A stretch of 64,000 nucleotides of DNA from Opitutia bacterium (GCA_029252625.1 JAQXBA010000078.1:1-64000); one strand, 5' to 3'; shown: positions 47,301 through 57,032, counted from the stretch's first letter. Numbers and translations are program-made. Notes: generated by a model not told the origin, from the letters alone.

Positions 47301-48966
47301 CAAAGTATTGCCACAGATTGCAAAGACACGCGGCACCACTCCAGGTGTTGGCTTGATCTCGCCTCCACCGCACCACGACATCTATTCGATTGAGGATCTC
47401 GCCGAACTGATCCACGACCTCAAGAACTCTAACGTCAAAGCGCGCGTCAACGTCAAGTTGGTCTCCGAAGTCGGCGTCGGTACAATTGCTGCCGGTGTGG
47501 CTAAGGCCAAGGCGGACGGCATTCTCATCTCTGGTTACGACGGTGGCACAGGCGCATCGCCACGTTCCTCCATTCAGCATGCCGGTGCTCCATGGGAACT
47601 TGGACTCGCAGAAACTAATCAAACCCTGCTGCTCAACGACCTGCGCTCACGCGTTCGAGTTGAAACAGACGGACAACTCAAGACAGGTCGCGACGTCGTG
47701 ATTGCCTGCTTGCTTGGCGCTGAAGAGTTCGGCTTCGCAACGGCACCACTCGTGACTCTGGGTTGCTTGATGATGCGTGTTTGCCACAAGAACACTTGCC
47801 CAGTCGGTATCGCCACGCAAAATCTCGAACTCCGCAAGAAGTTCAAAGGTGGCGCAGATGCAGTCGTCAACTTCATGAACTTCATCGCCGAAGAAATGCG
47901 CGAAGTCATGGCACAGTTCGGTTTCCGTACGATTGAAGAAATGGTCGGCCGCGTCGATAAACTCGAAATGCGCGCAGGCATCGACCACTGGAAAGCCAAA
48001 GGCCTGGACTACAGCAAGATTCTGTATCGCCCTAATGTGGGACCAGAAGTCGGCACTTACTGTACCCAAGACCAAGATCATCTGCTCGATCGATCGCTCG
48101 ACGTTACCGAGATTCTCGAAAAGGCGCAGCCTGCGATCAACGACGGCACTCCGGTAGAAATCGACCTGCCAATCATCAATACTAATCGTGTGGTTGGCAC
48201 TATTACTGGCGCAGAAATCTCGCGCAAGCACGGTGCCGAAGGTCTCCCGGAAGACACCGTCAAGGTGAACATCAATGGCTCTGCGGGGCAGTCACTTGGT
48301 GCTTTCTGCCCGAAAGGCATGACTTTCACCGTCACAGGTGATACCAATGACTATCTCGGCAAAGGCCTCTCCGGTGCGAAAATCGTGGTACGCCCCGATC
48401 CCGAATCTCCTTTCATGGCACACGAAAACATTATCACTGGGAACGTCTGCTTCTACGGCGCGACCCAGGGTGAAGCCTATATCGCAGGGATGGCGGGCGA
48501 ACGCTTCTGCGTACGTAACTCAGGGGTCGAAGCCGTGGTCGAAGGCCTCGGTGACCACGCACTCGAGTACATGACTGGCGGCATGGTGATCAACCTCGGC
48601 AGCACAGGCCGCAACCTCGGCGCGGGGATGTCCGGCGGCGTGGCCTATATTTACGACGAAGCAGGCGACTTCGTTAAAAACAGTCTCAATCCCGACATGG
48701 TCAACGTCTACCAGCTCATCGAGTGCGAGGACGAAGAAATAACCTTGGTTAAGAGCAAGATTGAGAAGCACGTCGCGCTCAGCGGTTCCGCCCGCGGCCA
48801 ATCCATCCTAGATGGCTGGCCAGACACCGCGGGCAAGATCCTCAAGGTTCTACCTCAGGACTACGAGCGTGTCCTTCAAGCCGTCAAACGTGCGGAAGCC
48901 TCCGGGCTGGCTGGCGACGAAGCGATCCAAGCCGCATTTGAAGAAAACGTCGCTGCAGGACACTAG
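44320..48966 (+). CDS. gltB: Glutamate synthase large subunit
   Basis: GltB moves the amide nitrogen of glutamine to 2-oxoglutarate, forming two glutamates. The 1548-residue chain has a short propeptide and the N-terminal nucleophile Cys23 ([10 protein letters not shown]). The glutaminase domain has [18 protein letters not shown]. The FMN-binding synthase domain has [28 protein letters not shown] and the [3Fe-4S] cysteines of [18 protein letters not shown]-terminal glycine-rich beta-helix domain follows. ATG 44320 fits the propeptide; a TTG four codons earlier is possible. gltD follows. Confidence 0.97.
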   Translation: MEKTHIQPKAQGLYDPQNEHENCGIGLIVDMKGRKSHDIVKGALEICVNLDHRGGCGCDPITGDGAGIFIQLPHNFFKAVCHVECGFDVPAEGDYGVGFVFLSRDEEERLSEETIIEEIVAEEGLSFIGWRDVPVRSEILGKASKACEPIMRQFFVGKGEVAAGLELERKLYIVRRLATHRIRYSGTDEEALFYISSLSSRTMTYKGMLTTEQLEQYFPDLSNEAMDSALALTHSRFSTNTFPSWPRAQPFRYLCHNGEINTVRGNENWLHARQMQLASEVFGKDLKKLLPIIREDGSDSQKFDNCLEFLVLSGRSLAHAMMMMIPEPWERHKNMPDYKKDFYEFHACMMEPWDGPASMAFSDGIQVGATLDRNGLRPSRYYVTADDKVILASEVGVLAGIEPKNVVQKGRLEPGRMFLIDMEAGCIIEDGKVKEEVSKTAPYGQWLKENLVKSEDLPEPESVPADNFENIETRQKAFGYTFEDARFILGPSAEAGKQPLGSMGNDAPLAVLSDQSQTMYNYFKQLFAQVTNPPIDPIREELVTASVTFIGSEGDLTRPGPDSCRMIKFESPLIDDKELAQLRNIKLSGFKSAKLPITFEAEVGGLAEGHNSISEPSISGKGLEAALDKLFENADAAVNDGVNILVLSDRKIGPKKAPIPALLAVAGLHHHLIRQGTRTRVSIVLESGEPREVHHFALLLGYGADAINPYLALESVRFMIERGDLDLTPEKAGQNFLKANLNGVIKTMSKMGISTVASYRGAQIFEAIGLNRNIIDKYFTKTASRIEGIGLNTIAKEAGMRHSNAFGTRTDEKAAALDPGGIYQWRAGGERHLFSPMTIHKLQLATSQGDRAVFTEYSKIVNDQSKEMFTLRGLMDFKFDESKAIPIEEVESARSIFKRFKTGAMSYGSISSEAHEALAIAMNRIGGKSNTGEGGEDPDRFTPDANGDSRRSAIKQVASGRFGVTSNYLVNSDEIQIKIVQGAKPGEGGELPGHKVLPQIAKTRGTTPGVGLISPPPHHDIYSIEDLAELIHDLKNSNVKARVNVKLVSEVGVGTIAAGVAKAKADGILISGYDGGTGASPRSSIQHAGAPWELGLAETNQTLLLNDLRSRVRVETDGQLKTGRDVVIACLLGAEEFGFATAPLVTLGCLMMRVCHKNTCPVGIATQNLELRKKFKGGADAVVNFMNFIAEEMREVMAQFGFRTIEEMVGRVDKLEMRAGIDHWKAKGLDYSKILYRPNVGPEVGTYCTQDQDHLLDRSLDVTEILEKAQPAINDGTPVEIDLPIINTNRVVGTITGAEISRKHGAEGLPEDTVKVNINGSAGQSLGAFCPKGMTFTVTGDTNDYLGKGLSGAKIVVRPDPESPFMAHENIITGNVCFYGATQGEAYIAGMAGERFCVRNSGVEAVVEGLGDHALEYMTGGMVINLGSTGRNLGAGMSGGVAYIYDEAGDFVKNSLNPDMVNVYQLIECEDEEITLVKSKIEKHVALSGSARGQSILDGWPDTAGKILKVLPQDYERVLQAVKRAEASGLAGDEAIQAAFEENVAAGH

Positions 48967-49026
48967 TCGCGTAGCGACTTGAGGTATGAAAGTGGGAAAG
49001 TGCAAAAGTAGGTAAGGAACTAATCT

Positions 49027-49133
49027 ACCTTCATACTTTTAAACCATCCCACCTTCACACTCCTCAACTTTCCCACCTTTCAACCTTCCCACATTCAAAC
49101 CTTCATACTTTTTAACTTTCACACTTTTTTACT
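49027..49133 (+). repeat. 24-base degenerate tandem repeat, four units, ending at the gltD start
   Basis: Units begin at 49027, 49051, 49075 and 49099, each starting ACCTT and consisting almost only of C, T and A (for example ACCTTCATACTTTTAAACC). The array runs directly into the gltD ATG. A purine-rich segment at 48982-49019 is partly complementary to it and could pair with it in the mRNA. Confidence 0.7.
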
Positions 49134-50621
49134 ATGGGCAAAGCAACTGGATTTATGGAATTTGAGCGCAAGACGATTGCTAATCGTCCACCGCTCGAAC
49201 GCGTCAAGGACTGGAACGAAATTCACGCAGATTTCGACGCCGAGAAGGTGCAAACACAAGGCTCACGTTGCATGGACTGCGGCACACCTTATTGCCACAC
49301 GGGTATGAGCCTCGCCAACATGGCCAGTGGTTGTCCCGTCAACAATCTCATCCCTGAGTTCAACGACCTAGTGTACAAAGGCAAGTGGAAGGACGCCTAT
49401 CTGCGTCTCTCCAAGACCAACAACTTTCCGGAGTTCACCGGTCGCGTCTGCCCCGCTCCGTGCGAAGGCTCTTGCGTGCTAGGCCTGATCGAACCGGCCG
49501 TAACGATTAAGGACATTGAGTGCTCGATCATCGACAAAGCATGGGCCGAAGGTTGGGTCACCCCACAGGCACCTGCCGAGCGCACGGGCAAAAAAGTCGC
49601 CGTCGTCGGTTCCGGTCCTGCCGGCCTAGCCGCGGCCGATCAGCTCAACCAAGCGGGTCACCTCGTCACTCTGTTTGAGCGCGCGGATCGTCCCGGTGGC
49701 CTACTCATGTATGGCATTCCCAACATGAAGCTCGAGAAGCAAGTCGTCACGCGTCGCGTTCAGCTCATGCAAGACGAAGGAGTGATTCTTAAATGCGGCG
49801 TTGAAATCGGCGTCGATATTTCCTCCAAGCAACTGATGGAAGAATTCGATTCCGTCGTGCTGTGCTGTGGTGCCACCAAGCCACGTGACCTGCCAATCGA
49901 AGGCCGCGAGCTCAACAACATCCGCTACGCCATGGAGTTTCTCGGACCCAACACCAAGGAGCTGTGGGACATCAAGGACGGCAAGTCCGAGCAATTCAGC
50001 GAACTCGCCAAGGGCAAGAACGTGGTGATCATCGGCGGTGGCGACACCGGCACTGACTGTGTCGGCACCTCCCTGCGTCACGGCTGCAAGAGCGTGGTAC
50101 AGCTCGAGATCATGCCGAAGCCGCCGACCGAGCGCGCCGCCAACAATCCATGGCCCGAATGGCCAAAGACTTACAAAATGGACTACGGCCAAGAAGAGGC
50201 CGAAGCGATCCAAGGTGAAGACCCGCGTCAATACCTAGTCAGCTCCAGCCGCTTCGCTGGCGATGCCGATGACAACGTCAAAGCAGTGCACATCCACAAC
50301 ATCGAGTGGACCAACGACAACGGCCGCTTCATTCCGAAGAAGGTCGAAGGCAGCGAGCGCGTGCTCGAAGCCGATCTTGTCCTCCTCGCCATGGGTTTCC
50401 TCGGTCCCGAGGCAACCATCGCCGAAGAGCTCGGCCTCGATCTCGACGCCCGCTCCAACGTGCAAGCCGAATACGGCAAGTTCAGAACTAGCCTAGATAG
50501 TGTCTTCGCAGCCGGCGACATGCGTCGTGGTCAGTCCCTCATCGTGTGGGCGATCAACGAAGGGCGCGCCGTCGCCCGTGAGTGCGATAAGTTCCTGATG
50601 GGCACCACTAAGCTGCCGTAA
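49134..50621 (+). CDS. gltD: Glutamate synthase small subunit
   Basis: GltD passes electrons from NAD(P)H through FAD and [4Fe-4S] centres to GltB. The 495-residue protein has N-terminal iron-sulfur cysteines in [17 protein letters not shown] and [11 protein letters not shown]. Two dinucleotide folds follow ([17 protein letters not shown] near 160, [17 protein letters not shown] near 300). The C-terminal FAD motif reads [18 protein letters not shown]. It is full length. It follows gltB after a 167-base gap filled by the pyrimidine-rich tandem array. There is no Shine-Dalgarno sequence in front of the ATG. Confidence 0.97.
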   Translation: MGKATGFMEFERKTIANRPPLERVKDWNEIHADFDAEKVQTQGSRCMDCGTPYCHTGMSLANMASGCPVNNLIPEFNDLVYKGKWKDAYLRLSKTNNFPEFTGRVCPAPCEGSCVLGLIEPAVTIKDIECSIIDKAWAEGWVTPQAPAERTGKKVAVVGSGPAGLAAADQLNQAGHLVTLFERADRPGGLLMYGIPNMKLEKQVVTRRVQLMQDEGVILKCGVEIGVDISSKQLMEEFDSVVLCCGATKPRDLPIEGRELNNIRYAMEFLGPNTKELWDIKDGKSEQFSELAKGKNVVIIGGGDTGTDCVGTSLRHGCKSVVQLEIMPKPPTERAANNPWPEWPKTYKMDYGQEEAEAIQGEDPRQYLVSSSRFAGDADDNVKAVHIHNIEWTNDNGRFIPKKVEGSERVLEADLVLLAMGFLGPEATIAEELGLDLDARSNVQAEYGKFRTSLDSVFAAGDMRRGQSLIVWAINEGRAVARECDKFLMGTTKLP

Positions 50622-50641
50622 CCGCCACGCCCAACCTTTCC

Positions 50642-50674
50642 AAAGCCGCATCGTAGATCGATGCGGCTTTTTTT
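50642..50674 (+). terminator. Rho-independent terminator after gltD
   Basis: AAAGCCGCATCG and CGATGCGGCTTT form a 12-bp stem around TAGAT, followed by a run of T. It ends the gltBD transcript. Confidence 0.93.
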
Positions 50675-50703
50675 ATAGTTTATTGTCGATTACAGGGCAA
50701 AGG

Positions 50704-50768
50704 AAGGAGGGCGACTCGCCCTCCTTTATCGCCAGACAGGATGGATGTGGCCAAGTCGCCCACACTCC
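50704..50768. repeat. Palindromic intergenic repeat, family A
   Basis: AAGGAGGGCGA and TCGCCCTCCTT form a near-perfect palindrome (50704-50726). A second, weaker half with GTCGCCCACACTCCTGTC lies at 50755-50772. It shares the GGGCGA-N-TCGCCC core with other family A copies. Nothing else is seen between it and the next gene. Confidence 0.7.
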
Positions 50769-50895
50769 TGTCACGGTTTTTTATATTCGCAGAGTGCAAT
50801 TGCTCAAACAAGCCCCCAACAGCCTTACTACGGCAATAAAGCATGCATTTGACGGTTTGCTTTCACTACCAAGTCGCCATAGTTTAAATATATCC

Positions 50896-51447
50896 ATGAA
50901 AACTTTTTTCCGCATTTCCCTGCTGCTGTTACTCGTACTGGCACTGGTCGGCTGCGTCTCGCCCGTTCGAGTCGACTACGACCATGATGCCGCATCCAAA
51001 TTGCAGAGCTACAAGTGCTTTACAGTCGATTCCCGTGAGCTGAATACCCACGACCAAAGCATTGCGCTCAGCCCGATCGTTGATCGCCGGATCGAGCGAG
51101 CCTTGAAAGCAGAGTTGCTGGCCAAAGGGTTCACTCAGGACTGCGCCACGCCTGATTTCCGCGTCGCCTTTAACAGCGCGCAAAAAACCGTCACCGAACT
51201 CAACGATCTGGGCATCGGCGTAACTCCGTATCGACGCCCACCCTATCACGGATACGGCGGCTACTCCAACATCCACATCGATCAATACCAAGAAGGCACC
51301 TTCATCATCGATATCATTGATATGCAATCGAAAGAACTCGTTTGGCGCGGCGCCTATGTCAATCGACTGGGTTGGCAGGCACCGACGGATGCCGAGATAC
51401 GCGCCATCATTATTGAAACCTTGGCTCAGTTTCCGCCTACAGAATAA
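50896..51447 (+). CDS. DUF4136 lipoprotein
   Basis: The 183-residue protein has a lipoprotein signal MKTFFRISLLLLLVLALVGC (lipobox LVGC, Cys20). A DUF4136-type domain follows: VDYDHDAASKLQSYKCFTVD, DRRIERALKAELLAKGF, DFRVAFN, and GTFIIDIIDMQSKELVWRG. The function of the family is unknown. It is expected on the periplasmic side of a membrane. ATG 50896 is chosen over an upstream ATG inside the palindromic repeat because it starts directly at the signal peptide. thrH follows on the same strand. Confidence 0.85.
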   Translation: MKTFFRISLLLLLVLALVGCVSPVRVDYDHDAASKLQSYKCFTVDSRELNTHDQSIALSPIVDRRIERALKAELLAKGFTQDCATPDFRVAFNSAQKTVTELNDLGIGVTPYRRPPYHGYGGYSNIHIDQYQEGTFIIDIIDMQSKELVWRGAYVNRLGWQAPTDAEIRAIIIETLAQFPPTE

Positions 51448-51499
51448 GCGCAACCGAATTGAGATTGACTTGCAGATCGATTCTCGCGGTTTAGAAGGC

Positions 51500-52099
51500 A
51501 TGAATATTGTATGCCTTGACCTTGAGGGAGTGCTCATCCCAGAAATTTGGATCGCCTTCGCGGAAAAAACCGGGATCGAAGCCCTCAAGCGCACCACGCG
51601 TGATGAACCCTGCTACGATACGCTGATGCGCTATCGCTTGGACATCTTGGACAAAGAAGGCTTCAAGTTAGCCGACATTGAAGCAGTCATCGGCACCCTC
51701 GATCCACTGCCCGGCGCCAAAGAATTTGTCGAATGGGTCACTTCGCAAACACGCCTGGTGATTCTGTCCGATACCTTCAGTCAGTTCGCCGGCCCGTTGA
51801 TGGCCAAGCTCGGCAACCCCACCTTGTTCTGCCACGACCTCGTGATCGACGAGACCGGCCGCATCGCCGACTACAAACTGCGCCTGCCGGACCATAAGCG
51901 TAAAGCAGTCGAAGCGTTTCGCGCCCTCAATTTTGATACCATCGCGGCTGGCGATTCGTACAACGACCTCTCCATGATCGACTGCGCCGACGAAGGCCTA
52001 CTCTTCTGCCCACCAGATCGTCTCACCGAAGAGCGCCCAGAGCTGCCGGTCGCGCTTAATCACGCAGAGCTGCAAGCGATCATCGCCGCCAAGCTCTAA
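51500..52099 (+). CDS. thrH: Phosphoserine phosphatase / homoserine phosphotransferase ThrH
   Basis: The 199-residue HAD-family enzyme starts MNIVCLDLEGVLIPEIWIAF. This is very close to the ThrH family of pseudomonads, which removes phosphate from phosphoserine and can move it to homoserine. Motif I reads DLEG, motif II is LSDTFSQF, the conserved Lys is in PDHKRKAV, and motif IV is AAGDSYNDLSM. It probably completes serine synthesis. ATG 51500 has AGAAGG just upstream. Confidence 0.93.
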   Translation: MNIVCLDLEGVLIPEIWIAFAEKTGIEALKRTTRDEPCYDTLMRYRLDILDKEGFKLADIEAVIGTLDPLPGAKEFVEWVTSQTRLVILSDTFSQFAGPLMAKLGNPTLFCHDLVIDETGRIADYKLRLPDHKRKAVEAFRALNFDTIAAGDSYNDLSMIDCADEGLLFCPPDRLTEERPELPVALNHAELQAIIAAKL

Positions 52100-52127
52100 G
52101 AGTTTCTAAAACCTTAAAAGATCAACC

Positions 52128-52427
52128 ATGCTTATTCACACCGTATACTTCTGGCTCCGCGAAGATCTCGATGCAGATCAATGTACTGACTTTCGCCTCT
52201 CCCTAGAGACGATGCACCAGATCGAACATGCTGACGCGATGTATATTGGCACACCTGCGAACACCGCCGCGCGCCCTGTCCTCGACAGCAGTTACAATTT
52301 CGCCCTCACTGTGATCCTCAAAGACATCGCGGCACACGACGCGTATCAAGCAGACCCAATCCATCAGGCATTTATTGCAGCCAATAAAGCGCTCTGGAAG
52401 CAGGTAAAGATCTACGATGCGGATTGA
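52128..52427 (+). CDS. Dabb-family (stress-responsive alpha/beta barrel) protein
   Basis: This 99-residue ferredoxin-like protein starts MLIHTVYFWLREDLDADQCT. It has YNFALTVILKDIAAHDAYQA and the conserved HQAFI near the end, the Dabb hallmark. Dimeric Dabb proteins often bind or cyclise small aromatic or polyketide-like molecules, but many have no known role. It lies 28 bases after thrH and 31 before pnuC on the same strand. Confidence 0.88.
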   Translation: MLIHTVYFWLREDLDADQCTDFRLSLETMHQIEHADAMYIGTPANTAARPVLDSSYNFALTVILKDIAAHDAYQADPIHQAFIAANKALWKQVKIYDAD

Positions 52428-52458
52428 TGCATCCCTAGCCGGTAGAAGTGATTAAGGT

Positions 52459-53067
52459 ATGCTTGAATCTTTTTGGAATCAGTTGCTCGCAACTGGCGGG
52501 GTCGAATGGTTGGGGACGCTCACAGGCATCACTGGCGTCTGGCTGACGATCCGCGAACGGGCAGCTGCATGGCCGATTCTAATCGTCTGTTATGGTTGCT
52601 ATGTGTTTATCGCGCTGGATGCGAAGCTGTACGCGATGATGCTTTCGCAAGGCATCTTCATCGCAATCTCTGCCTACGGCTGGTATGAATGGGTCGCAGG
52701 TAAATCTGAGGATGGGGATCCACTGAAAATCGCCCACACCCCGCGCCGAAAGCTGCTCTTTGCGATTATAGCAATGATCGCTGGCACCATCGGATTCGGC
52801 AGTCTCCTCTCCAGCTACACCGACTCGGGGCACGCATATCTCGACGGATTCGCCACCGTCTGCGCATTCGTAGCTCAATGGATGCTCGCGCGCAAATACA
52901 TCGAGACCTGGATCTGCTGGGTGCTGTCTGATATCATTTTTATCGGCATATTCATGGCGCAAGGGTATTGGATGAGCGTGTTCCTGTTCTGCGTATTTAT
53001 CTGCCTCGCACTGCGTGGCTGGCGACTTTGGAAACGCACCATCACGCAGTCCAGCCGCGTCGCCTAA
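52459..53067 (+). CDS. pnuC: Nicotinamide riboside transporter PnuC
   Basis: PnuC lets nicotinamide riboside across the inner membrane for NAD salvage. The 202-residue protein has about seven membrane helices. It has the family features WLGTLTGITGVWLTIRERAA, YAMMLSQGIFIAISAYGWYEW and the substrate-site segment QWMLARKYIETWICWVLSD. The next gene, 17 bases downstream, is a NadR-type NR kinase. This kinase would trap the imported riboside as NMN. Confidence 0.93.
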   Translation: MLESFWNQLLATGGVEWLGTLTGITGVWLTIRERAAAWPILIVCYGCYVFIALDAKLYAMMLSQGIFIAISAYGWYEWVAGKSEDGDPLKIAHTPRRKLLFAIIAMIAGTIGFGSLLSSYTDSGHAYLDGFATVCAFVAQWMLARKYIETWICWVLSDIIFIGIFMAQGYWMSVFLFCVFICLALRGWRLWKRTITQSSRVA

Positions 53068-53084
53068 ATACCTCAGCCCTCCCA

Positions 53085-53597
53085 ATGAAACGTATCGTCA
53101 TCACCGGCGCCGAATCCACCGGTAAGAGCACCCTCGCCAAAGCCCTCGCCGAATACTATGCTGAGCCATGCAGCGCCGAATTCGTGCGCAACTATGTCGA
53201 TTCGCACCAACGCGAACTCAAGCACAGCGACCTCGAACCGATCGCCACAGGGCAACTCGCACTCGAAGATGCCCAGCGGGAACAAGCGCAGCGACTCATT
53301 TTACACGACACCAACATTCTATCGTCGATGATCTATGCACAGGTCTACTTTGACACCGACATAGACTGGGTCAACGACCGCTTCCTTGAGCGCGATTACA
53401 GCCTGTATCTACTCTGCATGCCCGATATGCCGTGGCAGGCCGACGAGGGTCAACGCGAAAGCCCCGCAGCCCGCGACGATTTGCACAGACACTTCAAGCA
53501 CCAACTCGAGCGCCGACATCTCCCCTACGTCGAAATACACGGCAGCAAACAAGCGCGCATCCGCCAGGCCACACGCGCCATCGCCGCGATTTTATAA
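53085..53597 (+). CDS. NadR-type ribosylnicotinamide kinase (AAA ATPase fold)
   Basis: The 170-residue protein starts MKRIVITGAESTGKSTLAKA, with the P-loop at residues 8-16. Further motifs follow: FVRNYVDSHQRELKHSDLEP, a Walker B-like HDTNILSSMIYAQVYF, and YSLYLLCMPDMPWQADEGQR. This is the kinase domain of NadR without the regulator and adenylyltransferase parts. It probably phosphorylates nicotinamide riboside to NMN. It pairs with pnuC immediately upstream. Confidence 0.88.
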   Translation: MKRIVITGAESTGKSTLAKALAEYYAEPCSAEFVRNYVDSHQRELKHSDLEPIATGQLALEDAQREQAQRLILHDTNILSSMIYAQVYFDTDIDWVNDRFLERDYSLYLLCMPDMPWQADEGQRESPAARDDLHRHFKHQLERRHLPYVEIHGSKQARIRQATRAIAAIL

Positions 53598-53600
53598 TGG

Positions 53601-53713
53601 AGCGAGGGCGACCCGCCCTCGAGCCCTGCACGAGCAGCGGCTCCCACAGACATAATGGAGCGAGCGCGACCCGCCCTCGTTGTTGGTTAACGTGGGCGAG
53701 TCGCCCACCCTCC
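53601..53713. repeat. Palindromic intergenic repeat, family A, three units
   Basis: Units containing GAGGGCGACCCGCCCTC (53603-53621), GCGCGACCCGCCCTCG (53663-53680) and GTGGGCGAGTCGCCCAC (53692-53709) lie in a row, the first two each preceded by ATAATGGAGCGAG. This is the most complex copy in the window and fills the gap before ruvB. Confidence 0.75.
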
Positions 53714-53798
53714 TTTAACTCGCCACGACCCAACCCGATGGGTTGACTCTCACCGATCCTTTGATGTGCTAGGCGCAACTCAATCGTAATACACGACC

Positions 53799-54845
53799 AT
53801 GCCTTTCACACCTGAAGATCCGCCCACCGGCACCGAATTTATCGAGCAAACACTCGCCGACCCCATCAGCTCTGAAGAGTCGATGCTGCGCCCGCTTTCG
53901 TTCGACGACTTTGCCGGCCAAGACAAAACCATTGAGCGACTCAAGGTGATGGTCGGTGCAGCGCGACACCGCGACGAACCACTCAACCACATCCTGCTCA
54001 GCGGCCCGCCTGGGCTCGGGAAAACGACCCTTTCACTCATTCTCGGCCATGAGATGGGCAAGCAAGTGAGCATTACTTCGGGACCAGTGATCGATAAGCC
54101 TGCCGACTTGGCAGGCCTGCTCACCAACCTCAGCGAAGGCGATATCTTGTTTATTGACGAGATTCACCGCATCCCGAAAACGGTCGAAGAGTATCTTTAC
54201 TCGGCGATGGAAGACTTTCGCATCGACATCATGATTGATCAGGGACCGAACGCTCGCAGCGTGCGCCTCAGCTTACCACGCTTCACATTACTCGGTGCGA
54301 CGACTCGCATGGGGCTACTGACTGCACCCCTGCGCAGCCGCTTCACCCTGCAATCACGCCTCAGCTATTACGATCACAAGACCCTGCAAGGCATCGTTGA
54401 GCGTACCTGCGGCCTGCTGGAAGTCGAGTTCGAGACCGCCGGTGCCGCCGAGATCGCCCGCCGTGCCCGAGGCACGCCGCGGATTGCCAATAACTTAATC
54501 AACTTCTGTCGCGACTTTGCACAACAACGCGGCGATGGAGTCATCACCGAAGCCAGCGCCGCGGCGGCGCTCGAACTGCTCGAGATCGACCAGCGCGGCC
54601 TTGACGAAATGGATAAGCAAATCATGCGCGTGATGGCCGAGAATTACCGCGGCGGTCCCGTCGGCCTCGGCACCGTCGCCGTTGCCGTCAGTGAAGAAGC
54701 GCACACGCTCGAAGAAGTCCACGAGCCTTTTTTGATTCAAGAAGGCTACTTGCAGCGCACCGCCCAAGGTCGCGTGCTGACCGAAAAAGGCTGGCACGTC
54801 ATCGGCCTCGAGCCCACCAAGGGAACACAACCCGAGCTATTGTAG
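53799..54845 (+). CDS. ruvB: Holliday junction DNA helicase RuvB
   Basis: RuvB is the hexameric motor that drives branch migration with RuvA. The 348-residue AAA+ protein has LRPLSFDDFAGQDKTIERLK, Walker A GPPGLGKTTLSLI near residue 70, and Walker B ILFIDEIHRIPKTVEEYLYS near 115. The sensor I motif is LLGATTRMGLLTAPLRSRF. The C-terminal winged helix has RGGPVGLGTVAVAVSEEAHT. It is complete. ruvA and ruvC are not in the window. Confidence 0.97.
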   Translation: MPFTPEDPPTGTEFIEQTLADPISSEESMLRPLSFDDFAGQDKTIERLKVMVGAARHRDEPLNHILLSGPPGLGKTTLSLILGHEMGKQVSITSGPVIDKPADLAGLLTNLSEGDILFIDEIHRIPKTVEEYLYSAMEDFRIDIMIDQGPNARSVRLSLPRFTLLGATTRMGLLTAPLRSRFTLQSRLSYYDHKTLQGIVERTCGLLEVEFETAGAAEIARRARGTPRIANNLINFCRDFAQQRGDGVITEASAAAALELLEIDQRGLDEMDKQIMRVMAENYRGGPVGLGTVAVAVSEEAHTLEEVHEPFLIQEGYLQRTAQGRVLTEKGWHVIGLEPTKGTQPELL

Positions 54846-54967
54846 CAGGTTATCCTTGCAGGATGCAGTTGACTTTCGATACGCGACTTGCCGCTTTACG
54901 CGGCAGAAGAAATCGATCTGTATATTACTTTTATGTGGATTTGCACCACACACTTTGACGAGCAAAG

Positions 54968-55005
54968 GCTCACTGGCTTTCTAACTTCTAACTCCTTTCT
55001 AATAC
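54968..55005 (+). other. Pyrimidine-rich leader of the SpoU methyltransferase gene
   Basis: CTTTCTAACTTCTAACTCC-type repeats run directly into the ATG at 55006 and no Shine-Dalgarno sequence is visible. It resembles the leaders of tyrS, gltD, menA and the peroxiredoxin gene. Confidence 0.5.
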
Positions 55006-55572
55006 ATGGGCCGTAATTCTATTAAAAAAATCGCACGTCCACCGCGTCACTCGTCGGGGCCGACTATCGTCTATCTTGAAAACGAGGACGACCTGTTCGA
55101 TCTGATCGAGCGCACTGAAAATCCGCTCATCCTGATTCTTGAAGGCGTGCAGGACCCGCACAATCTGGGTGCCTGCCTACGCACCGCATCCGGTGCGGGC
55201 GTCACTGCCGTGCTCGCCCCCGTTAAGGGTGCCTGCGGCATCACACCCACGGTTCGCGACATCTCCTGTGGCGGTGCCGACGATGTGCCATTCCTCCGGA
55301 TTAAAAATATCGGGCAGCTCTTGCGCAAGTTTCAGGACCGCGGCATTCAGCTCATCGGTACGTCCGACAAGGGCAAGGCATCGCTCTACAACGTCAACTT
55401 CGACCAACCGACTGCCGTAATTCTCGGCAGCGAAGGCTGGGGCATGCGTAAAGTCACTGGCGATCACTGCGATCACTTGATCAGCCTACCGATGGCTGGC
55501 ACCGTCGATTGCCTCAACGTATCGGTCTCCGCAGGCGTCATCCTCTACGAAGCCGTGCGGCAGCGCCTGTAG
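55006..55572 (+). CDS. SpoU-family RNA 2'-O-methyltransferase (TrmH/RlmB-like)
   Basis: The 188-residue knotted methyltransferase has the three SpoU motifs: LEGVQDPHNLGACLRTA near residue 48, ILGSEGWGM near 142 and LNVSVSAGVILYEA near 170. It methylates a ribose 2'-OH in tRNA or rRNA with S-adenosylmethionine; RlmB-type (23S G2251) is the more likely target. The N-terminal substrate-recognition domain of RlmB is absent and replaced by a basic MGRNSIKKIARPPRH. Confidence 0.88.
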   Translation: MGRNSIKKIARPPRHSSGPTIVYLENEDDLFDLIERTENPLILILEGVQDPHNLGACLRTASGAGVTAVLAPVKGACGITPTVRDISCGGADDVPFLRIKNIGQLLRKFQDRGIQLIGTSDKGKASLYNVNFDQPTAVILGSEGWGMRKVTGDHCDHLISLPMAGTVDCLNVSVSAGVILYEAVRQRL

Positions 55573-55600
55573 TTCAAACACAGCCACTCATTTTAAAGCG

Positions 55601-55630
55601 GGCGGGTTCCATCACAGGACCCGCCTTTTT
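55601..55630. terminator. Rho-independent terminator between convergent genes
   Basis: GGCGGGTTCC and GGACCCGCC pair around ATCACA, followed by TTTTT. It ends the SpoU methyltransferase transcript. Confidence 0.85.
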
Positions 55631-55658
55631 CACGCCCTCTACCAACAAGCAACAACAG

Positions 55659-57032
55659 CTACCCGCTAACAGCACTGACGTAAATCGTCTTCACATTGAC
55701 AAATTCACGGATGCCGAGTGCGCTCAACTCGCGGCCATAGCCGCTGCGCTTAATCCCGCCAAATGGCAGGCGTGGATCGGACTTAACAAAGTCATTAATA
55801 AAACATGCGCCGCATTGCAACTGATGAGCTAGACGCTTCGCTCGCTGAATGTCTTGAGTAAAAACCGCCGCACCGAGCCCGTAGACAGACTGATTCGCAA
55901 GTGCCACCGCCTCCGCATCGCTCCAGACCGTGACGAGTGCAAACACTGGGCCAAAGACCTCTTCATCAAAGGCAGGCATCCCAGGGCGCACATCCGCAAG
56001 CACGCTTGGCGGATAGTAATAGCCCAGACCTGCCGGGGTCTGACCACCGAGCAATAGTCGTGCGCCAGCAGCGACACTGGCATCGACTTGGCGCTGTAAA
56101 TTTGCTCGCAAGTCGGCCCGCGCCATCGGCCCGAGATTGTTCGTCTCCTCCGCGGGATCACCCATGCGGCGCTTCGCAATCTCCGCCACCAACTTTTGAG
56201 TGAACGGCTCCAGCACCGCCGCGTGCACCAGTAAGCGCTTGGCGGAAATACAGGTTTGCCCGCAATTATTCAGCCGACTCTGCACACATTTCGCCGCCGC
56301 TAAATCGAGATCCGCATCCTCACAAATCAAATACGGATCACTGCCGCCAAGCTCGAGCACGGTCTTTTTAATCGCTCGTCCTGCAATCGCCGCGACCGCC
56401 GCGCCCGCACGCTCGCTGCCGGTCAGTGCCACGCCCTGCACCGCAGGGTGCTGAATCACCGACTCGACTTGATCGATCTCGATGAATAAGGCACGCAAGA
56501 CGCCCTCCGGATAACCCGCCTCGATAAACAAGGCTTCGATCGCCAACGCACAGCCACAGACATTTGGCGCATGCTTGAGCAGCGCGGCATTTCCCGCAGT
56601 GAGCACCGGCACCGCAAAGCGAAACACTTGCCAAAGTGGAAAATTCCACGGCATAATGCCCAGTACCACTCCCAGCGGTTGATGGTTCACTTGACTGTCT
56701 TGTGCCGCAGTCTGAATCGACTCACTGGCCAAAAAATCAGCCGCATGTGTCGCGTAGTAGCGGCACAGCAACGCACATTTATCGAGTTCGGCACGTGCCT
56801 CCGCCAAGGGCTTACCCACTTCCTGCACAATTAGCCGGACCAAGGGCTCCTTTTTCGCCTCCAATAAAGTTGCCAGCCGCTCAAGCATCGAGGCGCGTAA
56901 GCTCACATCGACCCGCGCCCATGCCGACGCAGAACTGCGCGCGTCTTCCAGCGTAGCTGCAAGCATCGTTTCAGACATCGCAGGATATTGCTGTATAAGA
57001 TGCCCCGTTGCCGGATTAATCGACTCAAACAT
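55659..57032 (-). CDS. Aldehyde dehydrogenase, succinate-semialdehyde dehydrogenase-like
   Basis: The 457-residue NAD(P)-dependent enzyme has the ALDH motifs GIMPWNFPLWQVFRFAVP, LTGSERAGAAVAA and the general base in LELGGSDPYLI (Glu near 226). The nucleophile is a Cys in NNCGQTCISAKR near 260. LPFGGIKRSGYGRELS lies near the C-terminus. The compact length and the VLELGGSDP/CGQTC motifs resemble the Sad/YneI group of succinate-semialdehyde dehydrogenases. The physiological substrate is not certain. It is a single gene, convergent with the SpoU methyltransferase gene. Confidence 0.9.
   Translation of the reverse strand: MFESINPATGHLIQQYPAMSETMLAATLEDARSSASAWARVDVSLRASMLERLATLLEAKKEPLVRLIVQEVGKPLAEARAELDKCALLCRYYATHAADFLASESIQTAAQDSQVNHQPLGVVLGIMPWNFPLWQVFRFAVPVLTAGNAALLKHAPNVCGCALAIEALFIEAGYPEGVLRALFIEIDQVESVIQHPAVQGVALTGSERAGAAVAAIAGRAIKKTVLELGGSDPYLICEDADLDLAAAKCVQSRLNNCGQTCISAKRLLVHAAVLEPFTQKLVAEIAKRRMGDPAEETNNLGPMARADLRANLQRQVDASVAAGARLLLGGQTPAGLGYYYPPSVLADVRPGMPAFDEEVFGPVFALVTVWSDAEAVALANQSVYGLGAAVFTQDIQRAKRLAHQLQCGACFINDFVKSDPRLPFGGIKRSGYGRELSALGIREFVNVKTIYVSAVSG

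Noticed and set aside
50683-50895. In-frame upstream extension of the DUF4136 lipoprotein
   Set aside because: The extension is encoded by the palindromic repeat and would bury the lipoprotein signal; ATG 50896 starts exactly at the signal peptide.
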